A DNA stretch of 64,000 nucleotides from contig JAHLMK010000004.1 of assembly GCA_019915135.1 (NCBI GenBank), forward strand, positions 868,001 to 932,000. Reading direction: 5' to 3'. This DNA comes from Strobilurus pachycystidiatus. Lineage: Eukaryota > Basidiomycota > Agaricomycetes > Agaricales > Physalacriaceae. Made by a program: the position numbers and the translations under genes. Positions 51,929 to 63,835 of this stretch are shown one piece after another (position 1 is the first letter of the stretch; the number at the start of each line of letters is the position of its first letter). Below the pieces are notes generated by a model. That model had not been told where the DNA came from, did not search any database, and was given only the letters and a program-made list of their open reading frames with translations.

Positions 51929-53717
51929 GCACTCCCGCATCTGCCCTTCCTTCCCTCAGCTACGAGCCTACCAGTCCCACCTGCACCGGCCATGAATCCA
52001 AGGCCGAGTCGACTGTTCATGGCGACGCGTCGCTCAAGTCCGAGACGTCCAGTGTAATCGAGAAGCTCCCTTGGGACGGTTACTTGGAGGTCGACATCCC
52101 GGACAAGTCCCAGGGAAAGGTGATGCGAGACTTTCGCCATCTGGTCTTCACCATCTACCACCGCCTCTTCGGCGTGGTATTTGCGTCGAACTTGGGAATC
52201 CTCGTCGCGCTTTTAGTCTACGGCGTCAACTCGCAGAGACTGGGCCTGATCACGGTCGCCAACATCTTCGTCGCTATCCTCATGCGGCAGGACTACGTCG
52301 TGAACGCCTTCTTTAACGTGTTTACTTCCGTCCCTCCATCGTCAGTCGTTTCTAGTTCCTTTTGACATCACTGAATGCGATCCAAAAGATGGCCTCTTTG
52401 GTTCCGCCTGCTCATGGCCCGCGTCTACCACCTTGGTGGTATTCACTCCGGAGCAGCTGTATCTGGAACTGTCTGGCTTGCTGCATTGGCGGGCCAGGGC
52501 ACCAAGGAACTCGCCCGAGGAGAGCAGGTACATCGAAGTCACTTCGGACTTATCCTGTCATACCTCTAACCCTGGCGTCATGTAGATCTCTGTTGCCACT
52601 GTTGCCGTTACGTGGATCATTCTGGCCTTTCTGGTCGGAATTATCATCTTTGCCCATCCTCGATTCCGTTCCAAGAGTCACGACACCTTTGAACGGATCC
52701 ACAGATTCATGGGATGGACCGCGACTGCTCTTGTCTGGGCTCAGGTAAGACGTTTTCTGTGCGTTCCTTTGTGAGATAGTACTCAAACCGTATCATGGCA
52801 TAGGTTGTCTTGCTCACCAACGACTGGAGAGGCGACGCATCGCTTGGATACGCGTTGGTTCATTCAGCCCCCATGTGGCTTATGTTCATTATCACAGGTC
52901 CGCCTCTATGACATCCCGAATGAAGTGTGCACTCATAAACTTTCAGCTTCTCTTGCTCTACCTTGGACCCGGCTCCGCAAGATCCCTGTCCGCGCGGTCG
53001 TCCTGTCTGACCACGCTGTACGACTGTTCGTCAACTATAGAGGTAAGTGTTTACCCGCAAATTCTTCGAAGCATCATACTGATTCGTTACCAGTCTTCGG
53101 TTTCCGTCCTCGCCCGGTCCCAGGAAGCTTCAGCCGTATCAGTAAAGATCCCCTCCATGAATGGCACGCGTTTGCCAACGTGCCTGTTCCTGGGACTGAC
53201 GAGTTCTCTCTCGTTGTCTCCCAGGCCGGTGATTGGACCACTGAATTGATTCGTAACCCGCCCAAAGAGATTTGGGTACGCGGTACCCCCGTCTGTGGTG
53301 TCCTCCGTGTCAATATCATGTTCCGTCGCGTGGTCTTTGTGGCCACTGGCAGCGGTATCGGACCCATCGCGCCGTGTCTCTTCGAGATGCGCAGGCCGTC
53401 CCGTTTGCTGTGGACTGGTGCCAACATTCTCAAAACCTTCGGCCATGATCTTGTCGACGCAGTGAGAACGGCCGACCCTGACGCCTGTATTTATGGTGAG
53501 CACGATATCTCTTACTCCCCGAGGATCCTTTCTGACTGCGGCCTCAGACACACGCGTCCATGGACGGCCCGACATGGTCAAGTTGACCTACAAGATGGTC
53601 CAGGACTTTGACGCAGAGGCCGTCGTCGTCATCTCCAACGAACCTTTGACGAGGAAGGTTGTATATGGTCTGATGGCTCGGGGCATTCCCGCCTTCGGAG
53701 CCATCTGGGACTCTTAG
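51925..53717 (+). CDS. TmpA-like integral membrane oxidoreductase
   Basis: Seven or so exons. The N-terminal 60 residues are soluble and serine-rich. Membrane segments follow: FRHLVFTIYHRLFGVVFASN, LGILVALLVYGV, ILMRQDYVVNAFFNVF, then across introns WPLWFRLLMARVYHLGGIHS, GAAVSGTVWLAALAG, ISVATVAVTWIILAFLVGII and FERIHRFMGWTATALVW. The C-terminal cytosolic part has FVATGSGIGPIAPCL, an NAD(P)-binding loop like that of ferric reductases, and ends PLTRKVVYGLMARGIPAFGA. The layout matches TmpA-type proteins known from Aspergillus, flavin/NADPH oxidoreductases that affect conidiation. Here TmpA-like is by family resemblance only; splice sites were mostly readable (for example GTACAT..ATGTAG after GEQ). 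Confidence 0.72.
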
Positions 53718-55992
53718 ATTTCTTCCGCATCCTTTCCATCACGACCGACATTTGCATCTCTCCCAACATTGACTTCTCATTCATTCATCCACTAGATCAT
53801 CATTGCCTTCTCTGATGAAGAGCTCCCAACCGGTTGGGCTCATAAAACATCCTTGTGCGCCGTAGTAGCGCTCAATTTTTGCATTGCATAGCTGTCGACT
53901 TGTAACTTCTGTTGTAGTATTCCTTGTAATGTATAGATATCAACGCAGTGCTTTTATCTTTTCATTGTTCTGCCTGAAGCACAGCGTCTACGCGTGGACC
54001 GGAAATGGGCCCTAGCAAGGGCCAGGCAAAGACTCACATCGAGATTGTGTCCGCAGTTGACGGAATTCCAAGCATTCGCAACTGTAAGCTGGCCAATACG
54101 CGCATATGCTGGCCTTGCAATGGCAACGGCACAGAAGAGTCCCCGAAGTCCGGCGTGACAATCTCTTCTTCTCGTCGTCACCGTCCCAAACAAATATGAA
54201 GAGCTAGCACCCTGTGACAGACTCGGAGGCACTATTCCTGCACATCAAGACCTGATGCGCCCTTCTGCTCCCAGAAAGGTAAGGAGTCATCACGGACAAT
54301 TTGACAAAGTCTCCTCAATTCCCTACGTTCGGGAGTGGCATGTCCTGTATTAGAGAACTTGTGATAGCGGTATGAAGCCAGTATTTTCTATTGTGAAATC
54401 GCGCTTGCCACATGAGTAGTAGCATCGTGTGCCCGTGTAGCAGCAAACTCACTTCAAATCTCGGGAGTCTTCGTTCCGTGTCCGATTGCCACACCAACTG
54501 GGTAGCCATTGTTTGTGGTGTGGGAGTGCGCCAATATTCAAGAATCAGCGGTGTTAGATGCATGGAGCTTTGCTTTCTCATGAATTCCGTCTGACTCAAT
54601 TGTTATCCTGTGAACTGTATTGTCGGGTGGAAGAGGACTCGGTGAGAGCCAAAGATCAAATGTCTGCGTATTGGCAGACATTTCCAAAGCTCGCAATGCA
54701 TTGCGCAATTGAAGACTCACCTAAACTTGGATGAACGCATGTTGTGCGCGTCGGAGTCCGAGTTCGAGTTGATGATCATGAGCACCAAGGTCCAACACCT
54801 GGAGTATGATTTATCGCTGCTCTAGACAAATTCTGCGTGGCACTAGATGATGGGACAGCGCCAATGGATAGGCACACCGTAAGGAGTGTTCGCAGACTCT
54901 GATCGTCCTGATAGCAGCAATCTATGCTTTTGGTATCAATAGATGTTCACGAAAGGATGAAGAGCCGAGAGGGAGAGTCCAGATGAAGTAGACGACTTGG
55001 ACGGGGTTGCAATGCATGAGTAGTATTACTCAGGCTGTAGCCTATGCAACATTCCGCGAACGTTGACCCAATCTTGCAGCAGTCTCAAGTCCTCGAAAGA
55101 TATGATTGGCGCCTTATTCGACAAAACGCCGTCATCGCGAGACTGATGGTGACATATTGTCGTGAGAAATTCATCTATGTAGCTTCATCACTGAAGTTGT
55201 CTCTCCTTTGAGATTGAGCTACGAACTTGAGCGTTTCATAATCCGTCACACCTTTGCCTTCAATTGGATCAGCGAACCATGCTCCTTAGAGTACCTTAGA
55301 GTAATGAATGCTTCCTCCGCCATAAGGTGGTGCGATATTCAATCTGCCTCTTGAAAGTATCCGACATTCAATGACCGCTGTTGGTGATGTCGAATACTTC
55401 CTACTGCTTCTATGAGAGTAAACATGCGCGGGTACGGCCTAGGGGAAGGCCGTCGTGGGAGTCCACCGCAGTGAGGGTGAACACCAAGGGAGGGAGACCG
55501 TACGACGTATAGACAATCAGATTTCCGTCAACGGCATTGACAGTCGAAGAGGCTCCTTCTTTTTACTGATCAGAAGGGCGTGTATGGGAAGTCACCATAG
55601 ACCAAGTGAGCCAATCAGGAGCCAATTATGCCTCATCGAGTTGATTGTGGTCAGCGTTACTGATGCCATTAGTAGTAGCCGTCAAAAGTCCTGTAGAGAT
55701 AGGCGAGTAGACAGTAGGATGATTGAACACTTCCCCATCTCGAATGTCAAGCGGTGATCCCATACAGGCAAGCATGCGGTAAATCGTTTCATTGTTGCAC
55801 TGGGAGCGGCGGCCTGTTTTTCTAGAACCGAGATTCGTTTCTCATCCTGGTTTCCGCGTGGAATATCTGCTGTGAGCAGAATTCGAGGTTAGTACCGGTG
55901 CGAGAAGTTCACAGCACGGTGGGAAAGCCCAACTTGTCGAGACCGGAAAAGGCAAGCCGAGGCGGCAAGCCCTCTTGAGGTCGGCCGTCATC
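53718..55992. other. 2.3 kb with no convincing gene
   Basis: Only short open frames. On the minus strand, 54840-54315 has exon-like pieces (for example TFDLWLSPSPLPPDNTVHRI after a GTGAGT..ACGCAG intron) that do not extend into a full gene and may be relics. A TTAGAGTACCTTAGAGTA repeat lies at 55286-55305. No tRNA or transposon end recognised. Confidence 0.4.
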
Positions 55993-56640
55993 ATGGCGCA
56001 GGCGCACATCCAGTCCTACGAGGTCGCGCTCTTCGCCGAGTTCTTTTCGCGCGACCTCACGCCGATCCTGGCGCGCATCACGCTGCACAGCGAGTCCTCC
56101 GAGACCATGCACGTCCGCGAGGTCGTCTTCGAGCCCGTCACGCGCGACGGCGACCCCATCCTCCTTCGCGCACGCAAAGACCTCATGGACCCCGACGCCG
56201 GCTGGACCCTCTTCTCCTATCTCGCTCCCGAATCCGTGCGCGCCCATCCGGAAGCTACTGTCCGCCCATGGGCGACCGTCCGCGTGCAGGGCGACGCGCT
56301 GAGTTTCGCGTGTGCACTAGGCTACGTCCGCCGCTCGCAGATCTACAAGAAGGGATACCTCTTCAGACGGGGCATGCTTATCATTCAAATGTTTCAGCAG
56401 GAAAAGGTGCGTATCCCGCCTGGAAATGTCTCTATGTCCCTCAGAGACGTCAAGTAGATTGACCCAAAAACGCAAGAGCCGGCGCCAGCGAGCGTCGACA
56501 CGTTGTGGGAGGTCGAAGTAAAAACTGCTTTCCCCATGCAGAATACGCAAGAAACACCTCTAAGGCTCGCAATCGACGCCGTCTTGGAAGTGCAGATGCT
56601 CATGAAAGGTCTCCTTGATCTCCGCCGTCAGGACGTCTAA
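55993..56640 (+). CDS. med18: Mediator complex subunit MED18
   Basis: Exons 55993..56406 and 56458..56640 give 198 residues. Starts MAQAHIQSYEVALFAEFFSR. The Med18 pattern is visible in VRPWATVRVQGDALSFACAL, GYVRRSQIYKKGYLFRRGML and IIQMFQQEK, continued after the intron by TLWEVEVKTAFPMQNTQETP, LRLAIDAVLEVQMLMKGLLD. Med18 (yeast Srb5) is a head-module subunit that helps RNA polymerase II initiation. The intron 56407..56457 starts GTGCGT and ends AAGTAG; retaining it would stop the protein early. A few in-frame codons upstream (from 55975) are less likely. Confidence 0.86.
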
Positions 56641-56689
56641 TTGCAGGTTGTATCTGTTTTGACTCGCTTGCGAAGTAATTGACATTTAT

Positions 56690-57230
56690 TGAGTTGTCAG
56701 TAACCCCTTGGTCAATTCACGACGTCCCACAAAAACTGCCTGTATCGACGATATTCTTAAGGACCCTTCAAATGAGACCGACGTCCCTTAAACAACTGTA
56801 AGGAGCTGCTGAGGAGCGTAAGGACTGCATGTTGATGTTATCTCTTTCGAACCTCGAGGCAATCAGTCGATGAAGCCCATCAGCATGCTTCCGACGACCT
56901 CCCTGTCTTGCAATCTTTGGATGTTACCTGAAGGATTCGGAGCGTGATGAGCGATACCCTTGATACCGCGCCGCGGGCCATGGATGGTTCGGCTGTACTT
57001 ACAGGGCACCATCTACATGTTTGGAGAGTGTTTGGAGTGAATACGACGTGTCACGGTGTCAAATATAGGGTGTACACACACTTTGAACACGATGTGTGTC
57101 AATCACGGACCGGGTGTTCGCGAGAATCGAGATGCAAATGAGCTTGATGCTCGATGGTAATTCGAGCATTCGATTCTGGTCAACCGTAGTAACGCGTCGG
57201 CATACATTTAGAAGCTTGCCCCTCATCTGA
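56690..57230 (-). pseudogene. Decayed paralogue of the F-box-like gene at 59274..60421
   Basis: Stretches match the downstream gene in order: GTATCGACGATATTC near 56733, TGTTATCTCTTTC near 56837, GATGAGCGA..CCCTTGATACCG..GGGCCATGGATG near 56946-56985, and ATCGAGATGCAAATG near 57126. Stops and deletions break every frame. It lies on the other side of the 506-residue orphan gene from its parent-like copy. Confidence 0.6.
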
Positions 57231-57486
57231 TTACCTGGAAGTTATCAATGACGGCGTCCAAAGTTGTGACGCTGAAGTCAACTTGTACAAGACATCTGAA
57301 GTATGTACGTCCTTCAGCGGTCTTGTGAGATCTAAGAAGTTCAAGCCGGTTCGCCACCAGCAGAACCCGAACCGGTTACCAAATAAGCAATAGGCGTGAC
57401 CAAGGCGTGACTCGGGAGTCGGCACCGCCTTTCATTGTCAGAGTCAAAGGCTCAAGCCTCCTTGATCAACGACCACAATCATCAAT

Positions 57487-59007
57487 ATGGGCACTCGCGG
57501 CTACAGGGTCTACAGACACAAGAAGCACTGGTTTTTTCAGTACAACCACTGTGACTCGTACCCTGACGGTCTTGGCCTTGAAATCTGGGCCCAGGTTCCC
57601 CAGAACCCAGCCCACTTTGACAAGTGGCTCAAGGCACGTCGTGCTTGGCTTGACACGCTTTTGAAAGCACGGGAGGAGGCGGGCGAGGATTGGAATCCAA
57701 CTAGTTACGACTGGGAGGTTCAAGAGACGCCACCCTGCAATGACATCTTCATCGAGTGGATGTACGAACTCGACCTAGACAATCTTGTCTTTCACATCAA
57801 TTCCCAACCTATCTTCAGTCTCACGAACATTCCAAAATCTGAGAGCGACTTCTTGGAATTTTTCGGGGCTAACTCCTATGAGCATGGGCCCTCATATAGC
57901 CGCCAGTGTCCCGAGGTTCATCGATTCCACGTCGGCTGGGATGCTCCTCCACCGGTCGTTGACACTGCAGCATTGGACGCGTACTCATCCCTATCGACAC
58001 GCGGCTCCGAGTCAGACCTATTGTTGCCGACTACCGCAGTGACGCCGCTCCGCTGTCGCTTTCTCGAGGCATTTGTGGGCGACTTGATGTACGCCCGAGA
58101 CGTCTATCAGGCGTACTTGATGCTACTTCAGACGCCCCGGCGCGATGATTTACCTGACGCTGTCGTCAATGTAGCACAGCAACTATTGTTCATCACTCTC
58201 ACACCTCCGATCTTCTCCTCCTCTGACGACTTGGATCGGGTAATGGACATGCACGCTCATATTCCATCGGACATGCGACAACTTTCCTGGATGATTCGGG
58301 AGAACCTCTATGTCTATCTATCCACTCATTTGGAGGACCCGGCCAATTTCAGGGCGAGCGTGGTTGGGGCCGTTGACGAAATGAAGAAAGGGCGCTTGGA
58401 CGACAAGAAGGACCCAATGTTCACCGTCCTCTTTTCCATCACCAAATGCGCCGTCGTACGGCTAGAACCTTCCACTGGAGAGGTCATTCATAGTCAGGCG
58501 CTCGACTTCTTACCGTCCTGGCACGCCACGGGGCCCAGCACTCCTGGAATCGCCTTACTCACTCGCCTTTGCGAGTATCTCGACGACCTTCACGGTCCGT
58601 CTATCGTCTCATTGCCAGACCAAAGCTCTCTCAAACTCCCTGTGGAGCTGGTCGACTTGACAATTTCCTACGTCGATGATGCCAGCACTATACTGAGCGT
58701 GGCTCAAGCTTCAGAGGCGCTGAAACTCATCGTCAAGCCTTATCTCATGCGGCCATACTTTGATGGTCATTTTGTTGCGGGACTCATGGCCACTGGCGAA
58801 GACGATAGCATCGAGGAGGAGGAGGAAGGGTATGGATTCGGGGATCAGAGGCCTAATAAGAACCTCTTTACCGCACGATTCCGCTGCGAGGATGGGCAGA
58901 ACCGTACCTTTCCATGGCTCGGCACTAAACGTCGGGGAGGTGTGCTATACGGCTTGACGAAGCGGATGGTGAATAGGTGTAAAGATAATGCGAGTCACCG
59001 TGACTGA
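57487..59007 (+). CDS. Orphan 506-residue intronless protein
   Basis: Single exon. The N-terminus MGTRGYRVYRHKKHWFFQYN followed by HCDSYPDGLGLEIWAQVP is a signature I recall from many agaricomycete hypothetical proteins of about 500 residues. It continues with a tryptophan-rich stretch, a helical middle (FLEAFVGDLMYARDVYQAYL), LSWMIRENLYVYLSTHLEDP, LPVELVDLTISYVDDASTIL, which resembles an F-box-like helix pair, and an acidic patch SIEEEEEGYGFG. No signal peptide or membrane segment. Function unknown. It is flanked by an F-box-like gene and that gene's decayed copy. Confidence 0.78.
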   Translation: MGTRGYRVYRHKKHWFFQYNHCDSYPDGLGLEIWAQVPQNPAHFDKWLKARRAWLDTLLKAREEAGEDWNPTSYDWEVQETPPCNDIFIEWMYELDLDNLVFHINSQPIFSLTNIPKSESDFLEFFGANSYEHGPSYSRQCPEVHRFHVGWDAPPPVVDTAALDAYSSLSTRGSESDLLLPTTAVTPLRCRFLEAFVGDLMYARDVYQAYLMLLQTPRRDDLPDAVVNVAQQLLFITLTPPIFSSSDDLDRVMDMHAHIPSDMRQLSWMIRENLYVYLSTHLEDPANFRASVVGAVDEMKKGRLDDKKDPMFTVLFSITKCAVVRLEPSTGEVIHSQALDFLPSWHATGPSTPGIALLTRLCEYLDDLHGPSIVSLPDQSSLKLPVELVDLTISYVDDASTILSVAQASEALKLIVKPYLMRPYFDGHFVAGLMATGEDDSIEEEEEGYGFGDQRPNKNLFTARFRCEDGQNRTFPWLGTKRRGGVLYGLTKRMVNRCKDNASHRD

Positions 59008-59273
59008 TTTCCAAATATTTGCTGGTACTACCCTCTATACATCTCACACACAACATGTATGTACAATTCCTTGAATTGTCTACCACTTTCGGCATAGCGC
59101 AATGGTGTATTGGTCGTCCACACGATGTCGATTTCAAGTTTTAGTGTGAAATACGCAAGAATCATCTTAGGCTAGCAATCGCCGTCGACTTCCAATAGGT
59201 GCAGAAACTCGGGGAAGATGCATATTGTATTTCTTCACTCGCCATCCAGGTACAAATTACAATCTTTAGTTGT

Positions 59274-60421
59274 TCATATCAAGTGGCCAATCCAATTCCA
59301 CAAATCCTGGTTGTATCGACGATATTCCCAAACTTGATATTCCAGTATTTGGCACTGAACGAGACTGTCTCCACAGTCACCGCCGTAAGGCCACAAGATC
59401 ATGAATCGAGGATCAATGGCTGTTATCTCTTTCTTGTATCGAGACAACCAGTCGAGAAAGTTCAGCGGTATGCTTTCGCAGTTCTCTGTCGGTATGTTGA
59501 TCATCGGAATGTACACCAATCTCCTGAGTGACTCGGGGGCGCAGGAGAGAATACGATGAGCGACAACCCTGATACCGTACTGCGGCCCATGGATGTCATG
59601 GCTGTACAGGTCATGATGTGCTTTCCCAGAGGAAGTAAGCACGATGTGTGTCAGTCCTGGGCACTGTTCGAATAGGGTGGGCCACGGAATAGGTTCCTTG
59701 CACCAGCGCAGATAATCGAGATGCAAATGGGTAACGCTCCCTGGAAGATATTCAACCATCTCTGCAACTCGATCCCGGTTGAACCGTAATGACAAATGTG
59801 TCGGGCGCACCCCGAAACGCAGATGCAAGGCGTAATGTGTCCAATCTGCAGTCTCGTTTGGATTGTGTAGGCAAAATGCCAGCCTCTTCACCTGAGAGCA
59901 GGCATACATGATAGTGTTGATGCATGTCTCCACAACGCTGGCGGGGCTGCCCCAGTCGACGACACTGGCATCTGCTTCGGGTGGGTCTCTGTGCTTGTGC
60001 ACCCACAACTTGTGCTGGAGTACGTGTGTGATGGTGAGGGTTCTGACGCTCCGCGCGAAGAATGGAAAGTCTTTGCGCCACCGAATGCCATTAGCGAACA
60101 AGACCAACCGTCTGGGACTTCCCAGGATGACGGTTTCATACACAATTGGCTCAAGCCTTTGTGCGTCTACGATGAGCAGGACGTAACGAAAGAGTTGGAT
60201 CGATGAACTAACCAACTGTGAACTATCTTGGAGACTCGTAGAAGATGGGTGTTGACGACTCCAGTACGGTCAGAAACCGCGAACTCGAATATTGTACGCC
60301 CAATATCCAGCGGCATCTCTGGGAAAGGAACTACAGAGACGGCTCGGACCTCTTCGTCACAGTTCTGCGAGGATAGAAGGGTCGGCGACAAGGGATCAAC
60401 GGTGACGGGAGAGGCGTCCAT
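59274..60421 (-). CDS. F-box-like/LRR-type orphan protein
   Basis: Exons 60421..60213 and 60156..59274 give 363 residues. The N-terminus has an F-box-like PEMPLDIGRTIFEFAVSDRT, followed by HLLRVSKIVHSW joined across the intron to LEPIVYETVILGSPRRL. This VSK..W.EPI.Y.TV pattern is standard in basidiomycete F-box-like proteins. The rest has LRR-like spaced hydrophobic strands (VRTLTITHVLQ, VKRLAFCLHN, VTHLHLDYLRW, LTHIVLTSSG). Likely a protein-interaction adaptor; its target is unknown. An alternative ATG at 60616 would add 65 residues without family character. Confidence 0.68.
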
Positions 60422-61357
60422 CGTCGGAACGTCGACTCGGAGGGTCAAAGAAGGTGATCTTTCTATCCAGGAGACAAAGGTAGAGGCGACCGTTCCTCGG
60501 ATTCGCACTGGTGGTCTTATAGCCAAGGACACGGTTTCATTACCCTTGGGGCAATCGGAGATCAAGTTGAAGCAGATCTGATCACTGATAGATTGTGTCA
60601 CGCAGTCTAGTGTCACACACCGTGTGGTTCTATGTGGTTCTCAGTTCGAGCCTGACGAACGGATGTCTTGCGCCTCAATGTATGTAGAGTACATTCTCGC
60701 CATTTCTTCAGCACATGTGCCATAGCTCACTGGCGCTCACTGGCGAGCTGGCATGTCGATTTTTCTAATGAATTACCGCGCATAAGACCATGACTTCAAA
60801 ATTCGACAAATGGCCCAACCCCAATTGTTAGAATGGTGTAAGGATGCTACATCCTTACGTGATCGTGCATGATCACCATATATACTGTCCATTGGCTGAT
60901 AGCGTGAGCTATCAGTTACTCCGCCTTTTGTGGCTCAGCCGTACTGGTGGTGGACAGTCCAGTCGCGTTGCAAATGGAGGGCCATGTTCTCCCGAGGCCC
61001 GATGCAGAGGATACCAATTGTTGATTGAGTTTCTGACGACTGAATTGTGGCCCAGGCGAAAACAATACAATAGCGATGGTCCATAACGCCTAGTGGTCTT
61101 AACTAGTATAGAACAAGAGAGTCTCTCATATAGAAGGCCAGCTCTTTTCGTGGCTACACCCACATACTACCACCACTCGCTGCAAGAACAGTCGACATCC
61201 TCTCATCGCCCGTCTAATCATGAAATTAGAAGCCAGAACACATTCGAAAGCGGCCTTAGGTTCCACAGCGGCCTTAGCCTTGTGGCGCTCGAAGGCAGCC
61301 TTAGTCTCGTGAGGCCCCAATCTCCCCATCCAGAATTTTCTGTCTCTGACATCGACC
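60422..61357. other. Intergenic, no feature recognised
   Basis: About 900 bases. It holds the promoter of the F-box-like gene and of the next plus-strand gene. A GAAAGCGGCCTTAGG / CACAGCGGCCTTAGCC / GAAGGCAGCCTTAG short repeat is at 61247-61308. No gene. Confidence 0.45.
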
Positions 61358-62221
61358 ATGAGCAGGAAGAAGCGTCGCCAATCACGGTCGCAACCAGAGA
61401 TACCGATCACCCAGGAGATCGTGAAGCGTGTCTTGAGCCACAAATTGGGGCGGAAGGCCGTAGGTGAAATGCTGGATGAGAACTTTGGGTCCGCCAACTG
61501 GTGCAACAATGTCTATGATAAGCTCTACGTAGCATCCTGCGAGGGACCTTTCCATTTCAACGATGACAAGGAGATTGTTTGGAATGAAGACGAAGACGAT
61601 GAAAAGTCACCTTTGCGGCCTGCCCAAGCCTTCTCTCGCTTTCTCAAGAAGGTTTGTGTCCACCCTGCATGATAAGTCAGCCTGTTTACTGACGCTTTGT
61701 GTCGGACAGTTTTACAAACCAGACCCATGGTGTCCATATAAACTTGACATAGAAGAGGGAAAGCTCTGGTACTCATGGGGCTCGGACAAGTTCGTACTTA
61801 GCCGATGACCTAACGACTCGGAGCCTAACAGAGAATTTCTAGATGCGGATTCCAAGATGTAACGCACTTTCGTGCCTTCTGCTTCCTCGGCGACATCGAT
61901 CCCGACGCCGGTGTCCTCTACGAGAGGGCAGAAGGCGAATGGGTTAAAGACGATTTCGGCGAAGAGGAGTGGAAATTGCCCCCAGGCGCTAGTCCACCCA
62001 GGACACATGAACAACTACTGAAGGGTGGTGACTGGAGCGGTCGATGGATCTTCATATCCAAGCAACGGGATGTCATCTTCGTGAGCTCGAGTGACCCCTG
62101 GAGAAGAGGATATTGCCACCGCTTTGGGTTGACGGGAGAAGCAAAGAAAGCTAGGGCTATGCGAGAGTTCATGAATCGCGAACCCTCCGGGTGGACTGAA
62201 AAGGGTCGTGGTTTCATCTAG
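61358..62221 (+). CDS. Orphan 250-residue protein
   Basis: Exons 61358..61651, 61710..61789 and 61843..62221. The second intron uses a GTTCGT donor and makes GSDKCGFQDVTHFRAFCF. Starts with a basic MSRKKRRQSRSQ. Landmarks are LGRKAVGEMLDENFGSANWC, FYKPDPWCPYKLDIEEGKLW, DIDPDAGVLYERAEGEWVKD, GGDWSGRWIFISKQRDVIFV and RRGYCHRFGLTGEAKKARAM. Rich in tryptophan; may be a small nucleic-acid or chromatin-associated protein because of the basic N-terminus, but no domain is recognised. Confidence 0.62.
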
Positions 62222-62373
62222 AATCTTGTCAGTGCTTACCGAGCATGACATAAGGCTGGGGACGCGTCTGGCGCGTCGAAGAATGAATATAAAGCTATGC
62301 TCACTTGACGTGATATGGGGCGTAATTCTCCAGGCCTCTGTATCATCCCGGATTTGAAAGGACCAAGGGCATC

Positions 62374-62607
62374 GTGGGAGTCGTGGTCCTCCAAACGGAA
62401 GCCGATATCTGCTATAAGTCTGTAGGTGTATTCATGCGCCTCTTCGAGGAACCTAACAGTCAATGGGTGCTGAACGGAAGTAAATTTGAGGCACGCGATC
62501 TCGTCAACTTTAAGAATGCATTCGATTGGGGAGGCATCTATGATGACTGGTCCTTCTTTCCTAGGTGGCCTAATCACTCTTCTCTTCGGCCTGCTTGGGA
62601 GAGTTGA
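62374..62607 (+). other. Possible gene fragment
   Basis: A short open frame with protein-like composition (FMRLFEEPNSQWVLNGSKFE, FDWGGIYDDWSFFPRW) and no matching exons on either side. It overlaps the 3' end of the minus-strand mitochondrial gene, so it is probably a relic or chance. Confidence 0.22.
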
Positions 62608-63376
62608 CGTCGCCCTTCTGTGATGACCGTTAGTTTCACCGACGCGACTTGGGTCGTCGGGACACGTACCACCTGCTGCTTGGCAGCGTCCTCAATCTTG
62701 GTTGGGGATGAATCGTCGTCTTTGACCACGCCGGAAGTGTCAGTCTCAGGGTTAGAATTCTGATGCGGGGAGTCCGACGATTCAGGTTTGCGGTCGACGA
62801 CAGTTGGGGGCTGGAAGTATGGGTGAGGACAGGAAGTATGCGCAATGACTGTATGTACCTCAGCAGAGTCAGAGGCGGGGGCGTCACTGGCCTGGAGAAT
62901 CATTCTGGTGAGCAACGCTGTATTGTGACATGGACATGGGCGCACCTCGGCAGTCGCGAGAGAGGCGGTCACTTCCGCCTCGGTACCCTCATCGTCGGTC
63001 ATGGTGACGACGGGGACCTCTTGCTTCTCTGCGTGGCCGGAATCATGGCCATGGGCATCCGCCTTGGCCGCTCCACGGCCGCTCGGAGAAACGAGGTAGG
63101 CGAACTAACGCGAATCAGTCCCTCCTTTCCAGTCAAGAGCTCGTTTGGGCGCACCAAAGGACCGAAAAATAGTGCAGAGCCAATCTGAAAGCGAATCCAT
63201 GAGTTCAGCGCCAGAATACTGGCAGGGGAGCTACGCACAATCCATGGCTTGTCGCTCTTGGGCGCGGCGTGTGCGGCGGGGGAGCTCATCATCCGCCGTC
63301 CAGCACAGCGAGCAGAGGACCGTAACGACGGGCGCAACGACGTGCGCAGTGATGAGGTGAAAACGCGAGTGGCCAT
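62570..63376 (-). CDS. Small mitochondrial membrane protein (181 residues), unidentified
   Basis: Six exons by eye: 63376..63239, 63184..63155, 63104..62946, 62891..62859, 62810..62673 and 62617..62570, all introns phase 0. The first 40 residues are basic and serine-rich (MATRVFTSSLRTSLRPSLRS), a typical mitochondrial presequence. Next is KSDKPWI joined to IGSALFFGPL and FAYLVSPSG, a single short membrane span. The rest is soluble and acidic (MTDDEGTEAEVTASL, SGVVKDDDSSPTKIEDAAKQ). Similar small basidiomycete proteins exist, but I know no function. Exon 2 is only 30 bases. Confidence 0.62.
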
Positions 63377-63835
63377 GTTGGTGTGGATGGAGCTGGTCAA
63401 CGTCGGAGAAGAACGGCGCTGGACGTTCTCCGCTATACTTGAACGATCACGTCATAGGATGACGATTCTGCAAGGGACAAAAACCTGGGGTCCCCACTTC
63501 GCACCTGTCACTATCAGTGTTTATGGGTCATGAAGCGCAAGTTGCCAGCCGTCGTTCAACAACAGAATGACTGTGACCACTGACCAAAATGCACTCAAGC
63601 TGATCACACTCATGGCCTCGAAGCCGTCGAAGAAGCAGGCGCATCCTTGAGCAACGACATGCAGCCTTACCCCATTCCGTACAAAACGCTGTTCCAGTCC
63701 GCCCAAGAGCAGTTCATTATTTCGCTCGGCACCTCACTATTTTCTCTTCCTACCGCATCTTCATCCTCGCACATCTGCTCTTGTGAAATCCAGCGTAAGG
63801 CGAACGTCCGTCAACCTTGAAGTCCTCGAGTAGGA
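63377..63835. other. Intergenic between divergent genes
   Basis: Shared promoter space of the mitochondrial gene and the gene at the right edge. No exon recognised. Confidence 0.45.

Noticed and set aside
54315..54840. A minus-strand gene with a good GTGAGT..CGCAG intron
   Set aside because: Only two short exon-like pieces could be joined, and the frame stops soon after; kept only as a possible relic.
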